Shown: one piece after another, positions 44,275 through 52,822 of the stretch
How positions within the stretch are numbered: the first letter of the stretch is position 1
Layout: each line of letters starts with the position of its first letter
NCBI RefSeq assembly: GCF_029688625.1
Contig: NZ_JARULC010000002.1
Location: 744,001 to 808,000 of the forward strand
DNA: 64,000 bases
Source of the DNA: Qipengyuania marincola
GTDB taxonomy: Bacteria > Pseudomonadota > Alphaproteobacteria > Sphingomonadales > Sphingomonadaceae
Direction: 5' to 3'
Notes under the pieces: model-generated
Seen by the model: only the letters and a program-made list of their open reading frames with translations
Told to the model about the DNA's origin: nothing
Databases searched by the model: none
Translations under genes and position numbers: made by a program

Positions 44275-44463
44275 ACCCAGGGCGATATGGCTGTAATAGG
44301 TGACGAAGTGATGCGGGGAAGGATCGAGAAGATCGAACTCCGCCGGCGGCTGGGGAAAGTTCCGAAACAGACTGGGCCCGGATGTGACGACGGCAGCAAA
44401 CTTAGGCTCCCCTCCCGACCGTCAGCTTACTCCATAGTCATCCCGGAGCCAATATCCCGCTCC

Positions 44464-45930
44464 TCAATCGCCGTGCTTGGCCAGCTCGTCGCCCGTCACC
44501 GTCACGACATGCATGAGATTGGTCGATCCCGGTGTGCCGAAGGGCACGCCCGCCAGGGCGATCAGCTTGCTGCCAGCCACGCCGAATCCGTGACGCAGGG
44601 CCATGCGCTTGCCCTTGGCGATCATCTCCTCGAAGCTGCCGATGTCCTTGGTGGCAACGGCATGCGCGCCCCATAGCAGGCCCATGCGGCGCGCGGTCTT
44701 CATGCTAGGCGTCAACACCATCATCGGCACGCTCGGCCGTTCGCGGGCCACGCGGCGCGCGGTGCTGCCCGAGCCGGTAAACACCGTGATCGCACTGATC
44801 GACACCGTGTCGGCGACCGTCATGCAAGCATGGGCTAGCGCGTCGGCGGTGGTCGCATCGGGCGGCGTGTCGAGGAAACGCACACGGTCGAGATAGCTCT
44901 CGTCGCCTTCCACTTGCCGGGCGATGCGATGCATGATGGTGACCGCCTCTTCCGGCCAGTCGCCCGCGGCAGTCTCGGCAGACAGCATCACGCAATCGGC
45001 CCCGTCATAGACCGCATTCGCCACGTCGGAGACTTCGGCGCGCGTGGGCGCGGGGCTTTCGATCATGCTTTCGAGCATTTGCGTTGCCACGATTACGGGC
45101 TTGCCCTTGAGGCGCGTTGCATTGACGATCTTCTTCTGGAGCGGCGGGACTTCCTGCGGCTCCAGTTCGACGCCAAGATCGCCGCGCGCGACCATGATAC
45201 CGTCGGAGAGTTCGATGATTTCGTCCAGCCGGCGCACCGCCATCGGTTTTTCGATCTTGGCGCACAGCGCGCCATAGCCGCCCATCAGCTTGCGCGCCTC
45301 GGCAAGGTCTTCCGGGCGCTGGACGAAGGACAGGCCGATCCAGTCGACCCCCTGCTGCACGGCAAAGGCGAGGTCCTTGCGATCCTTGTCGGTGAGGGCG
45401 GGGATGGGCACTTCGGCATCGGGTACGTTCACGCCCTTGCGATCGGAGATCACGCCGCCGACTTCGGCAGAGCAATGGATCTTCTCGTCATCGGCACTGA
45501 TGACCTTAAGGCGGATCTTGCCATCATTGATCAGCAGGCGCTGGCCCTTTTCGAGCAGGCCGAACAGCTCGGGATGTGGCAATTCGACGCGCGTCTCGTC
45601 ACCCGGTTCGGGATTGCGGTCGAGCGTGAAATGGCCCGAATGGCGGATCACCGCCTGCCCGTCCTTGAACTTGCCGACGCGCAGTTTCGGACCTTGCAGG
45701 TCGGCAAGGATCGCGATCGGGCGATGGAATTCCTTCTCCATCGCGCGGATGGCTTTGATGGTCGTCTCGTGATCGGCATGTTCGCCATGGCTCATGTTGA
45801 CGCGGAAGGCGTCCACCCCGGCCTTGAACAGTCGGGCAAGCATTTCGGGTGAGCGGCTAGCGGGTCCCACGGTTGCGAGGATCTTGACCTTGCGGCCGCG
45901 TGGATCGAGCTTGGGGGCGGAAATGGCCAT
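44464..45930 (-). CDS. pyk: Pyruvate kinase
   Basis: Last step of glycolysis: phosphoenolpyruvate + ADP to pyruvate + ATP. A 488-aa cytoplasmic enzyme with KILATVGPASRSPEMLARLF at the start, the substrate site VRVNMSHG-type FRVNMSHGEHADH, the B domain, the catalytic signature CAKIEKPMAV, the metal site MVARGDLGVELEPQEVP and the C-terminal allosteric domain (FTGSGSTARRVARERP). It is divergent from the DUF1244 gene, with only 49 bp between starts. Confidence 0.98.
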   Translation of the reverse strand: MAISAPKLDPRGRKVKILATVGPASRSPEMLARLFKAGVDAFRVNMSHGEHADHETTIKAIRAMEKEFHRPIAILADLQGPKLRVGKFKDGQAVIRHSGHFTLDRNPEPGDETRVELPHPELFGLLEKGQRLLINDGKIRLKVISADDEKIHCSAEVGGVISDRKGVNVPDAEVPIPALTDKDRKDLAFAVQQGVDWIGLSFVQRPEDLAEARKLMGGYGALCAKIEKPMAVRRLDEIIELSDGIMVARGDLGVELEPQEVPPLQKKIVNATRLKGKPVIVATQMLESMIESPAPTRAEVSDVANAVYDGADCVMLSAETAAGDWPEEAVTIMHRIARQVEGDESYLDRVRFLDTPPDATTADALAHACMTVADTVSISAITVFTGSGSTARRVARERPSVPMMVLTPSMKTARRMGLLWGAHAVATKDIGSFEEMIAKGKRMALRHGFGVAGSKLIALAGVPFGTPGSTNLMHVVTVTGDELAKHGD

Positions 45931-45979
45931 GAAAATCGCCTATGGCACCGCCATGCGACAAAGCAAGGACGATAGCGAT

Positions 45980-46294
45980 ATGACTACGAATGCGCCCGAC
46001 ACGCTCGACGACCTGCCCGATGACGTTGCGGCTGCGGCCTTCCGCCGGCTCGTGCGCCACCTGCGCCATCGCCACGACGCGCAGAATATCGAGCTGATGG
46101 GACTGGCCGGCTTCTGCCGCAACTGCCTCGCCGACTGGATTCGCGATGCTGGCTACGCGGGCGACAAGGCCGCCGCGCGCGAGCTCATTCACGGCATGCT
46201 GCAGGACGAATGGAAGGCCACGCGCCAGAGCCCGGCGACCGAGGAGCAGCTGGCGCGAATGGAAGCCAGCATCGCGAAAAACGCACAGGGTTAG
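45980..46294 (+). CDS. DUF1244 family protein
   Basis: A 104-aa soluble protein typical of alphaproteobacteria; the core AAFRRLVRHLRHRHDAQNIELMGLAGFCRNCLADWIRDA is the DUF1244 signature, with a conserved Cys pair (CRNC). ATG 45980 (MTTNAPDTLDDLPDD) with AAGGAC upstream gives the normal family length; earlier in-frame ATGs at 45929 and 45953 would overlap the pyk start region. Function unknown. Confidence 0.87.
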   Translation: MTTNAPDTLDDLPDDVAAAAFRRLVRHLRHRHDAQNIELMGLAGFCRNCLADWIRDAGYAGDKAAARELIHGMLQDEWKATRQSPATEEQLARMEASIAKNAQG

Positions 46295-46372
46295 CCACAG
46301 GTCGCCTTCACGCGCTGGCACGCTGCGGCTATCGAGCGCTCGACCGATTCTCACACACCGGAGTAATAAGTG

Positions 46373-46609
46373 ATGGCAGAAGCCACCGACGACCGCCTGC
46401 GCCTGCTGATCGAGCGCATCGAACGCCTCGAGGAAGAAAAGAAGGGCATCGCCGACGATATTCGCGACGTCTATGCCGAGGCCAAGGCGGTCGGCTACGA
46501 TACCAAGATCATGCGCCAGGTCATCCGCCTGCGGAAGATGAAGCCGGACGAGCGCAGCGAGCAGGAAACCATCCTCGACACCTACAAGGCCGCGCTCGGC
46601 ATGGGTTGA
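46373..46609 (+). CDS. gapR: GapR family DNA-binding protein (DUF2312)
   Basis: A 78-aa coiled-coil protein. The sequence [57 protein letters not shown] is the full DUF2312/GapR signature. In Caulobacter GapR binds overtwisted, AT-rich DNA ahead of replication forks and assists topoisomerases (established). A GTG at 46370 directly precedes the ATG; ATG 46373 is chosen, with GGAG 9-10 nt upstream. It lies 78 bp after the DUF1244 gene and is probably co-transcribed. Confidence 0.94.
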   Translation: MAEATDDRLRLLIERIERLEEEKKGIADDIRDVYAEAKAVGYDTKIMRQVIRLRKMKPDERSEQETILDTYKAALGMG

Positions 46610-46665
46610 TAATGCGCGCGCGCGTTCTATCTGCATAATACACCTTGCAGACAGGAGAGACTGAC

Positions 46666-47013
46666 ATGCCCGGACCCTGGAAGGACGCGCGCGGCGTCAT
46701 CGTGACCACCACCCCGACCATCGAAGGCAAGCCGATCCAAGACTATCTCGGGATCGTCACCGGCGAGGTCATCGTGGGCGCCAACCTGTTCCGCGACCTC
46801 TTCGCCAATATCCGCGATATCGTGGGCGGGCGCTCGGGCAGTTACGAGCGCATCCTGGCCGATGCGCGCGAACAGGCGATCCAGGAATTGCAGGCCGAAG
46901 CGGCCAGTCGGGGCGGGAATGCCGTGGTCGGCATCGACCTCGATTACGAGGTGATCGGCGATACCGGCTCGATGCTGATGGTCAGCGCCAGCGGCACCGC
47001 TGTGAAAGTCTGA
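46666..47013 (+). CDS. YbjQ/DUF74 family protein (putative heavy-metal-binding)
   Basis: A 115-aa protein of the YbjQ (DUF74) family: [49 protein letters not shown] and the C-terminal [22 protein letters not shown] are diagnostic. The pentameric family is annotated as heavy-metal-binding but its role is not established. ATG 46666 has AGGAGA at good spacing. It follows gapR by 56 bp and converges on the CPBP protease gene. Confidence 0.92.
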   Translation: MPGPWKDARGVIVTTTPTIEGKPIQDYLGIVTGEVIVGANLFRDLFANIRDIVGGRSGSYERILADAREQAIQELQAEAASRGGNAVVGIDLDYEVIGDTGSMLMVSASGTAVKV

Positions 47014-47014
47014 C

Positions 47015-47770
47015 CTAAGCCGCCGCCTCGCTGGCCATCACGACCAGCGAGATGAACAGTCCGTTGTGGAGCATGTGCAGCAGGATTGCTGCCCACAGGC
47101 CGTAGTGCACGCGCACATAGCCGAGGATCGCACCGGTCACGAATTGCGGCAGGACCAGCGGCAGCGCCATCGCCATTTGTGCAGGCTCGAAATTGAACAG
47201 GTGCACCAGCGAAAAGCCGAGCGTGCTGAGCCAGAAAAACCCTGGGAAGACGCGCTGGAACCAGCCCATCGCATCGCGCTTGCGCAGCAGAATGATTGCC
47301 ACCACTGCTGCGACGATTGCGGCCAGCATGCCGATGCCGGCGATAGCGGCGGCGCTTTCACTTGCACCCGCTTGCGCCAGCCCGAAAGCGCAGATCAACA
47401 GCAGGACGCAGGCCAGCACATGGCCCGGCCGACCGGAGAGCCAGCCGCGAAAGGCGATTTCCTCCAGCAGCGGCGCCCCGATGACCGCCGCGACAATGAT
47501 GGCGGTCGTGATTTCCATGCCCGCCAAGGCGGTTTCCGGCAGGTCGACGCCGGTCGCCATGACTATGCCCGCGATGCTCAGCAGCGCGGCCATCACGGCG
47601 AAATCGAGCAGCAGCATGCGCAGGGTCGCCAGCAGGGTGGCGGCGCGCGGCATCGGCGCGCGCGGCGGCAGGGCCGGGCGCTTCAGGAAAGCGAAGAACT
47701 GGCGCCATTCCCCCATGGTCGTCTTGGCAGGCGCGAGCGCGCCACCGGCACTTGTCGTGATTGCATCCAT
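47015..47770 (-). CDS. CPBP family intramembrane metalloprotease
   Basis: A 251-aa inner-membrane protein with about seven helices. The CPBP (CAAX protease/ABI) motifs are present: EEIAFRGW (motif 1, Glu-Glu-x-x-x-Arg), FSLVHLFNF (motif 2 His) and LLHMLHNGLF (motif 3 His). These His and Glu residues bind the catalytic metal. Roles in the family range from prenyl-protein processing to bacteriocin immunity. The physiological role here is unknown. It is divergent from yebC. Confidence 0.9.
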   Translation of the reverse strand: MDAITTSAGGALAPAKTTMGEWRQFFAFLKRPALPPRAPMPRAATLLATLRMLLLDFAVMAALLSIAGIVMATGVDLPETALAGMEITTAIIVAAVIGAPLLEEIAFRGWLSGRPGHVLACVLLLICAFGLAQAGASESAAAIAGIGMLAAIVAAVVAIILLRKRDAMGWFQRVFPGFFWLSTLGFSLVHLFNFEPAQMAMALPLVLPQFVTGAILGYVRVHYGLWAAILLHMLHNGLFISLVVMASEAAA

Positions 47771-47841
47771 GCGGCTAAGGCCACCCCCGAGATTCTCTTC
47801 GCGAGAAACATTCCACCACGATCAACGCGAAAAGCGACACC

Positions 47842-48588
47842 ATGGCAGGCCATTCCAAATTCAAGAACATCATGCATCGCAAGGGCGCGCAGGACAAGAA
47901 GCGCAGCGCGATGTTTTCCAAGCTATCCCGCGAAATCACCGTCGCGGCCAAGATGGGCATGCCCGATCCGGACATGAACCCGCGCCTGCGCCTGGCTGTC
48001 AATGCGGCCAAGGCGCAGTCCATGCCGAAGGACAATATCCAGCGCGCCATCGACAAGGCGAGCGCGCAGGATGGCGAGAATTACGAGGAAGTGCGCTACG
48101 AAGGCTATGGCCCGGGCGGCAGCGCGATCATCGTCGAGGCGCTGACCGACAACCGCAACCGGACGGCCACCAGCATCCGCACCGCCTTCAGCAAGAACGG
48201 CGGCAACCTCGGCACCGAAGGCAGCGTGGCTCACGGCTTCGAGCGGCTCGGCCTGATAATCTACCCGGCGGACGCTGGCAGCGAGGACGAGGTTCTGGAG
48301 GCGGCCATGGAAGCCGGAGCCGAGGACATCACTTCGACCGATGACGGTCACGAGATCTGGACTGCAGCGGAAGACCTGCACCAGGTGTCGAGCGACCTCG
48401 AGAAGACGCTGGGCGAGGCGGAGACGGTCAAGCTGGCCTGGAAGCCCAATCTCACCGTCGACATGGACGAGAAGAACGCTTCAACGCTGCTCAAGCTGAT
48501 CGACGCACTCGACGATGACGACGACGTACAAACCGTCTGGGGGAATTACGACATTTCCGACGAGGTGATGGACAAGCTGGAGGGGTGA
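47842..48588 (+). CDS. yebC: YebC/PmpR family protein
   Basis: A 248-aa cytoplasmic protein, standard length. [39 protein letters not shown] and the rest of the three-domain family sequence are well preserved ([23 protein letters not shown]). Long annotated as a transcription regulator; recent work connects the family to translation of proline-rich stretches. The location just upstream of ruvC is the common proteobacterial order. Confidence 0.97.
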   Translation: MAGHSKFKNIMHRKGAQDKKRSAMFSKLSREITVAAKMGMPDPDMNPRLRLAVNAAKAQSMPKDNIQRAIDKASAQDGENYEEVRYEGYGPGGSAIIVEALTDNRNRTATSIRTAFSKNGGNLGTEGSVAHGFERLGLIIYPADAGSEDEVLEAAMEAGAEDITSTDDGHEIWTAAEDLHQVSSDLEKTLGEAETVKLAWKPNLTVDMDEKNASTLLKLIDALDDDDDVQTVWGNYDISDEVMDKLEG

Positions 48589-48607
48589 GAAGGTTCTCGT
48601 TGAGTGC

Positions 48608-48741
48608 GGTCGGGACATCCGTCCCGACCTTACTGTGCCGTCCCGCTCCCCCACCCGGCCACCCAAACAATATGGTGCCCTGGGTGGCCGGGTGGGGGAG
48701 CGGGATGGAACAGCCGCAAGCCTTCGACGGATGTCGAAGGC
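48608..48741. repeat. Composite palindromic element, REPIN/BIME-like
   Basis: Three hairpins in 134 bp. Left: 9-bp stem GGTCGGGAC (48608-48616)/48621-48629 with loop ATCC. Centre: a perfect 25-bp inverted repeat, arms 48641-48665 and 48681-48705, 15-nt loop. Right: 9-bp stem GCCTTCGAC (48720-48728)/48733-48741 with loop GGAT. Read on the opposite strand, the left hairpin shares the core GACGGATGTC with the right one, so the two are inverted copies around the central palindrome. This is the layout of REP doublets (REPINs). It fills the gap between yebC and the 29-codon ORF. Confidence 0.7.
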
Positions 48742-48765
48742 GCACCCGACAATCAGGAGACGACC

Positions 48766-48855
48766 ATGCGCGATTGGGCGATTGCCGCGGTGTTGGGAGC
48801 GTGCTTCCTGCTGGCGATCGCGTGGCGCCTCGGCTGGCTGATCGGATTGTCGTGA
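48766..48855 (+). CDS. 29-aa single-helix membrane peptide, unknown
   Basis: [20 protein letters not shown] and nine more residues, ending GLS. Almost the whole peptide is one transmembrane helix. An AGGAG site sits 7 nt before the ATG, a near-ideal spacing, and the frame ends 13 bp before ruvC. Short length means chance cannot be excluded, but the ribosome site and helix argue for a real small protein. Confidence 0.5.
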   Translation: MRDWAIAAVLGACFLLAIAWRLGWLIGLS

Positions 48856-48868
48856 GCTATCGCAAGGC

Positions 48869-49333
48869 ATGATCATCCTCGGCCTCGATCCCTCGCTCAG
48901 CTGCACCGGTTGGGGCGTGATCCGTGCGGAAGGCTCGCGCATCGCGCATGTCGCCAATGGCCAGGTCCCGACAGACGCCAAGGCCCCGATGGTCGAGCGC
49001 CTCGCGGCGTTGCAGGCGGCACTGGCCGACGTCATTGCCGCCCACCGACCCGATCGCGCGGCGGCGGAGGAGATCTTCGTCAACAAGAACCCGCAATCGA
49101 CACTCAAGCTGGCGCAGGCGCGCGGGGCCGTGCTGGCGGCCTGCGGTACGGCAGGGCTTGATGTGAACGAACACGCCGCTCGGCTGGTCAAGAAGGCGGT
49201 CGTGGGCACCGGCGGGGCCGACAAGACGCAGGTTCAGGCGATGCTCAAGATCCTGCTCCCCGGCGCTGAAATCGCCGGTGCGGACGCCGCCGATGCTTTA
49301 GCAGTCGCCATCGCCGACGCACATATCGCCTGA
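48869..49333 (+). CDS. ruvC: Holliday junction resolvase RuvC
   Basis: Resolves four-way DNA junctions during recombination; 154 aa. The RNase H-like fold has its acidic catalytic residues: Asp7 in [12 protein letters not shown], Glu67/68 in [12 protein letters not shown], and Asp139 and Asp142 in [16 protein letters not shown]. The start ATG 48869 is 13 bp after the 29-codon ORF. ruvA and ruvB, its partners, are not adjacent here. Confidence 0.97.
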   Translation: MIILGLDPSLSCTGWGVIRAEGSRIAHVANGQVPTDAKAPMVERLAALQAALADVIAAHRPDRAAAEEIFVNKNPQSTLKLAQARGAVLAACGTAGLDVNEHAARLVKKAVVGTGGADKTQVQAMLKILLPGAEIAGADAADALAVAIADAHIA

Positions 49334-49349
49334 TGAGGAGAGGCAGCCG

Positions 49350-49739
49350 ATGATCTATATCGTCCAGAACATCTTTCCGATCCTTGCCGCGACGATGGCA
49401 GGCCTCGCCATTGGTCTAGCGTGGGTTCGTGCCTCGGGTGGGCAGAGGCCGTCCGCGCGCGTCCTGCTGGTGGGCGCGCTGGCGGAATTCTGGCTGGCCG
49501 CAATCCTCGCAGGTGCGCTGATCCTCGCGCCATCGCAGGCAGGGGCCTGGACCATGGCGCTGGGCAGTGCATTCATCATCTGGGTTGGGTTCGTAATGCC
49601 CGCCTTCGTCGTGACGCTCGGCGCCGGTGGGGTGAAGGCAGGCCGTATCGCCTCGGTCGCCTTTCACTGGCTTGTCGTTATGTTGGCGCAGGCCGCTATC
49701 ATGCAGGCGATCGGAGTGGCCGCGCCGCCTGCCGCCTAA
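49350..49739 (+). CDS. DUF1761 family membrane protein
   Basis: A 129-aa protein with four transmembrane helices (about 5-25, 40-60, 68-92, 105-122). The pattern of DUF1761 is seen in FWLAAILAGALI and the GFVMPAFVVTLGAGG and FHWLVVMLAQAAIMQAIG helices. Function unknown. It begins 16 bp after ruvC and has an AGGAGAGG site 9 nt before the ATG. Confidence 0.78.
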   Translation: MIYIVQNIFPILAATMAGLAIGLAWVRASGGQRPSARVLLVGALAEFWLAAILAGALILAPSQAGAWTMALGSAFIIWVGFVMPAFVVTLGAGGVKAGRIASVAFHWLVVMLAQAAIMQAIGVAAPPAA

Positions 49740-49778
49740 GAACCGCCTCGCAAGAACTCAACATAGGGAGCGAACGCT

Positions 49779-50126
49779 ATGGCCATCCACCTTTACGGCA
49801 TTCCCAATTGCGACACGGTCAGGAAGGCGCGAAAATGGCTGGACGCGCAGGGGCTCGACTACATTTTTCACGACTACAAGAAGGAAGATGCCGATCCGGC
49901 CCGGATCGCGGCATGGATCGAAGCGGAAGGGGTCGATACCGTGCTCAACCGGCGCGGCACGACATTCCGCAAATTGCCCGAGGACGAGAAGGCCAGCATC
50001 GACGCGGCAAAGGCCGTCCGGCTGCTCGCGGCCAATCCCAGCATGATCAAACGCCCCGTGGTCGAACACGAGGGCGGGTTGCTGGTCGGCTTTGACGAGA
50101 CCGCGTGGTCGGCAGCGCTTCAGTAG
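49779..50126 (+). CDS. ArsC/Spx-family thioredoxin-fold protein (YffB-like)
   Basis: A 115-aa protein of the ArsC-like family: LYGIPNCDTVRKARKWL holds the single N-terminal Cys, with FHDYKKEDADPARIAAW, and a conserved KRPVVE segment. It matches the YffB/Spx-type branch rather than true arsenate reductases, since no ars genes are near. It may be a glutathione-linked thiol reductase. The stop overlaps that of the small convergent gene at 50120. Confidence 0.9.
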   Translation: MAIHLYGIPNCDTVRKARKWLDAQGLDYIFHDYKKEDADPARIAAWIEAEGVDTVLNRRGTTFRKLPEDEKASIDAAKAVRLLAANPSMIKRPVVEHEGGLLVGFDETAWSAALQ

Positions 50127-50287
50127 CCGCTGTCGGCGCCCCAGCCGTCATGCGAACCGGCCGTGACCGTGCGCGCGTTCTCGTTCGTCGCGCTCTTGAT
50201 CGATCGTTTGACCGACGAGAGATCGCTGCCCGAGCCGTAGACCAGGCCGATCACCACCGCGGTTGCGAGGAGTAGCTTCTTGATCAT
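50120..50287 (-). CDS. Small exported or membrane-anchored hypothetical protein
   Basis: A 55-aa protein: MIKKLLLATAVVIGLVYGSG is a signal peptide or membrane anchor, followed by a short hydrophilic tail ending SHDGWGADSGY. No family recognised. It overlaps the arsC-like stop by 7 bp on the other strand. The longer frame to 50524 reads antisense through the next gene and is rejected. Confidence 0.5.
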   Translation of the reverse strand: MIKKLLLATAVVIGLVYGSGSDLSSVKRSIKSATNENARTVTAGSHDGWGADSGY

Positions 50288-50371
50288 GGCACGTAGAATA
50301 ACCGATTCGGGCCTTAAAAAACCGCTAATGCCAGTGCTTGCGGCAGCGGTAACCATCCGTCCAAGCTTTGC

Positions 50372-50749
50372 ATGAACGGGTCCGAAACGGGCGAGGCCCA
50401 GCCTCGGCGTTCGATGCGATGGGTCTTGCGCGCTCTGGCCTTGCTGTGGTCGCTGTTCGCGCTCGGCTTGATCGTCGTCGCCGCGCTGTCTCCCGAAGCA
50501 CTCGCCAATGCGGTGTTCCTGCAAGTCACCCTGGCGAGCGCCTGCGCAGCCGTGGGCGCGATTGCCGCGGCCCGGTACATTTGCTGGGGCGTGGCGCTAG
50601 GCGCGGCGGGGCAGGCAGGCGTCCTGGTGGCATGGATTGCGGGCGATAGTGGCGAAAGCTACCGCCTGCCGGTGGCTGTCGCGCTGGCGGTATTCCTGCT
50701 GGCGTGTGCGCTCGACCGCCGCGCCTTCGTCAGGCCTTCCGGGCGGTGA
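50372..50749 (+). CDS. Hypothetical membrane protein, four helices
   Basis: A 125-aa protein with helices at about 20-42, 48-68, 73-90 and 98-112, and Arg-rich ends (RRSMRWVLRAL, ALDRRAFVR). No family recognised. Its last 20 bp overlap the end of the convergent ubiG. Codon use is normal for the window. Confidence 0.65.
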   Translation: MNGSETGEAQPRRSMRWVLRALALLWSLFALGLIVVAALSPEALANAVFLQVTLASACAAVGAIAAARYICWGVALGAAGQAGVLVAWIAGDSGESYRLPVAVALAVFLLACALDRRAFVRPSGR

Positions 50750-51488
50750 CGATGTAATTAAGCGCCAGGTCGTCGGTCAGGTGAAGGCCCTTGTCGGGGC
50801 GAAAGCCGATGCCACGCGGTTTGCCCATGACAAGGCCCGCTTCGATCATCAGCCCGTCGAGTTCGTCGGGAGTGACGAAATCGTCCCAATGATGCGTTCC
50901 CCGGGGGATGAGCCCGATGCCCTCCGCCGCGCCGATCATGAGAATGCGCGATTGCGGGGTGCGGTTGGGAGTGGACAGGACCATCAGGCCACCTGGGGCG
51001 AGCTTGTCCGCAAGGGCTGCCAGGAAGGCCGGCTTGTCCGCCACGTGTTCGATCACCTCCATCGCTGTGACGAGGTCGAATGTCCCGAGGTCGAGCGCCC
51101 CGATCTCGCCTGCGATGTAGCGAATGTCGAGCCCGGTCCCATCGGCGTGGATTGCTGCCGCAGCTATGTTTTCAGGCGCGGCGTCCACGCCAGTGACATC
51201 CGCACCGAGCCGGGCGAGGGGTTCGCATAGCAGGCCCGCGCCGCAACCCACATCGAGCGCGGCCTTGCCGTCAAGCGGCCGGCGCGCCTCGACATCGCCC
51301 GCCCAATGAACGTCTATCGCCTCGCGCAGGAAGGCCAGCCGGACCGGATTGAGCCGGTGCAGCATGGCCGACGAGCCCTTGGGGTCCCACCAGTCTCTGG
51401 CCAGCTTGCCGAAATGGGCGGCCTCTTCGGGCCGGATTGTTGCGCCGCGGCTAGATTTGCTTTGCGGGCTTGCGGTTGCATCGCTCAT
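50730..51488 (-). CDS. ubiG: Ubiquinone biosynthesis O-methyltransferase UbiG
   Basis: SAM-dependent enzyme (252 aa) for both O-methylations in ubiquinone synthesis. FGKLARDWWDPKGSSAMLHRLNPVRLAFLRE is the UbiG N-terminal signature; the SAM site is ALDVGCGAGLLCEPLARLGADVTGVDAA; STPNRTPQSR and FVTPDELDGLM are also typical. It is divergent from lysC. Confidence 0.97.
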   Translation of the reverse strand: MSDATASPQSKSSRGATIRPEEAAHFGKLARDWWDPKGSSAMLHRLNPVRLAFLREAIDVHWAGDVEARRPLDGKAALDVGCGAGLLCEPLARLGADVTGVDAAPENIAAAAIHADGTGLDIRYIAGEIGALDLGTFDLVTAMEVIEHVADKPAFLAALADKLAPGGLMVLSTPNRTPQSRILMIGAAEGIGLIPRGTHHWDDFVTPDELDGLMIEAGLVMGKPRGIGFRPDKGLHLTDDLALNYIVTARKA

Positions 51489-51541
51489 GCGCTGTGGCTA
51501 GCAGCCGTTACCCGGCTATTCCAGCATGGAGATGCACGCGC

Positions 51542-52822
51542 TTGGCCCGTATCGTGATGAAATTCGGCGGCACCTCCATGGCGGGGACCGAGCGTATTCG
51601 CCGCGTCGCCAATATCGTGCGCAAGCAGCAGGCACGCGGGCACGAGGTCGCGGTGGTGGTCAGCGCCATGGCGGGCGAGACCGACCGGCTGGTCAATTTC
51701 TGCCGCGAAGCGAACGCGCTTTACGATCCGGCCGAATACGACGTGGTGGTGGCATCCGGCGAGCAGGTGACGAGCGGCCTGCTGGCGCTCACCTTGCAGT
51801 CACTTGGCTGCAAGGCCCGCAGCTGGCTCGGCTGGCAATTGCCGATCAACACGATCGAGGCGCATGCGAAGGCGCGCATCGACAGCATCGATGCCGAAGA
51901 CCTAGTTGCCAGCATGGAGCGGGGCGAGATCGCCGTCATTCCGGGTTTTCAGGGCTTGGCGTCCGATGGCCGCATTACCACGCTGGGTCGCGGCGGCTCG
52001 GACACGTCGGCAGTGGCGGTGGCGGCTGCGGTCAAAGCCGATCGCTGCGACATCTATACCGACGTCGACGGCGTCTACACCACCGACCCGCGCATTGTCG
52101 CCAAGGCGAGGAAGCAGAAGGCGGTAACCTACGAGGAAATGCTCGAGCTGGCGAGCGTGGGGGCCAAGGTGCTCCAGACGCGCTCGGTCGGGCTCGCGAT
52201 GAAGGAGGGCGTGCGGGTGCAGGTCCTCTCCAGCTTCGTCGGCGAGGATGCGATCCCCGCGGACGATCACCCCGGTACGATGATCGTGTCCGAGGAAGAA
52301 ATGAACGAACTGGTGGAGAAGGGCGATATGGAACGCCAGCACGTGACCGGCATCGCGCATGACAAGAACGAAGCCAAGGTGATCCTGACCCGCGTGCCCG
52401 ACAAGCCCGGTGCAGTGGCCCATATCTTCGATCCGCTGGCCAAGGCCGGCATCAATGTCGACATGATCATCCAGAACGTCGGCCGCGACAAGGGCGAGAC
52501 CGACGTGACCTTCACCGTGCCTCAGGCCGACCTCGCCCGGGCCCAGGCCCTGCTGGAAGACAAGCGCGACGACATCGGCTTCAATCGCCTGATCACCGAC
52601 AGCCAGATCGCCAAGATCAGCGTCGTCGGCGTCGGCATGAAAAGCCATGCGGGCGTTGCCAGCACGATGTTCCAGGCGCTCGCCGACCGCGGGATCAATA
52701 TCCAGGCGATCACCACGTCCGAGATCAAGGTGAGCGTGCTGATCGACGAAGACGAGACCGAGCTCGCCGTGCGCGTGCTGCACACGGCCTACGGGCTGGA
52801 TGCTGCAGATGAGGCGGCCTGA
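51542..52822 (+). CDS. lysC: Aspartate kinase
   Basis: First step of Lys/Thr/Met and diaminopimelate synthesis: aspartate to 4-phosphoaspartate. The 426-aa protein has the kinase domain (IVMKFGGTSMAG at the start, VVVSAMAGETDRLV, GRGGSDTSAVAVAAAVKADRC with DVDGVYTTDPR) and two C-terminal ACT domains for feedback control. The start is TTG 51542, giving MARIVMKFGGTS, the usual N-terminus; GGAG lies 10 nt upstream. The longer frame to 51470 runs antisense into ubiG. Monofunctional, not fused to homoserine dehydrogenase. Confidence 0.96.
   Translation: MARIVMKFGGTSMAGTERIRRVANIVRKQQARGHEVAVVVSAMAGETDRLVNFCREANALYDPAEYDVVVASGEQVTSGLLALTLQSLGCKARSWLGWQLPINTIEAHAKARIDSIDAEDLVASMERGEIAVIPGFQGLASDGRITTLGRGGSDTSAVAVAAAVKADRCDIYTDVDGVYTTDPRIVAKARKQKAVTYEEMLELASVGAKVLQTRSVGLAMKEGVRVQVLSSFVGEDAIPADDHPGTMIVSEEEMNELVEKGDMERQHVTGIAHDKNEAKVILTRVPDKPGAVAHIFDPLAKAGINVDMIIQNVGRDKGETDVTFTVPQADLARAQALLEDKRDDIGFNRLITDSQIAKISVVGVGMKSHAGVASTMFQALADRGINIQAITTSEIKVSVLIDEDETELAVRVLHTAYGLDAADEAA

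Noticed and set aside
49779-50126. Arsenate reductase for arsenic resistance
   Set aside because: The protein is of the YffB/Spx-like branch and no other ars genes are near.
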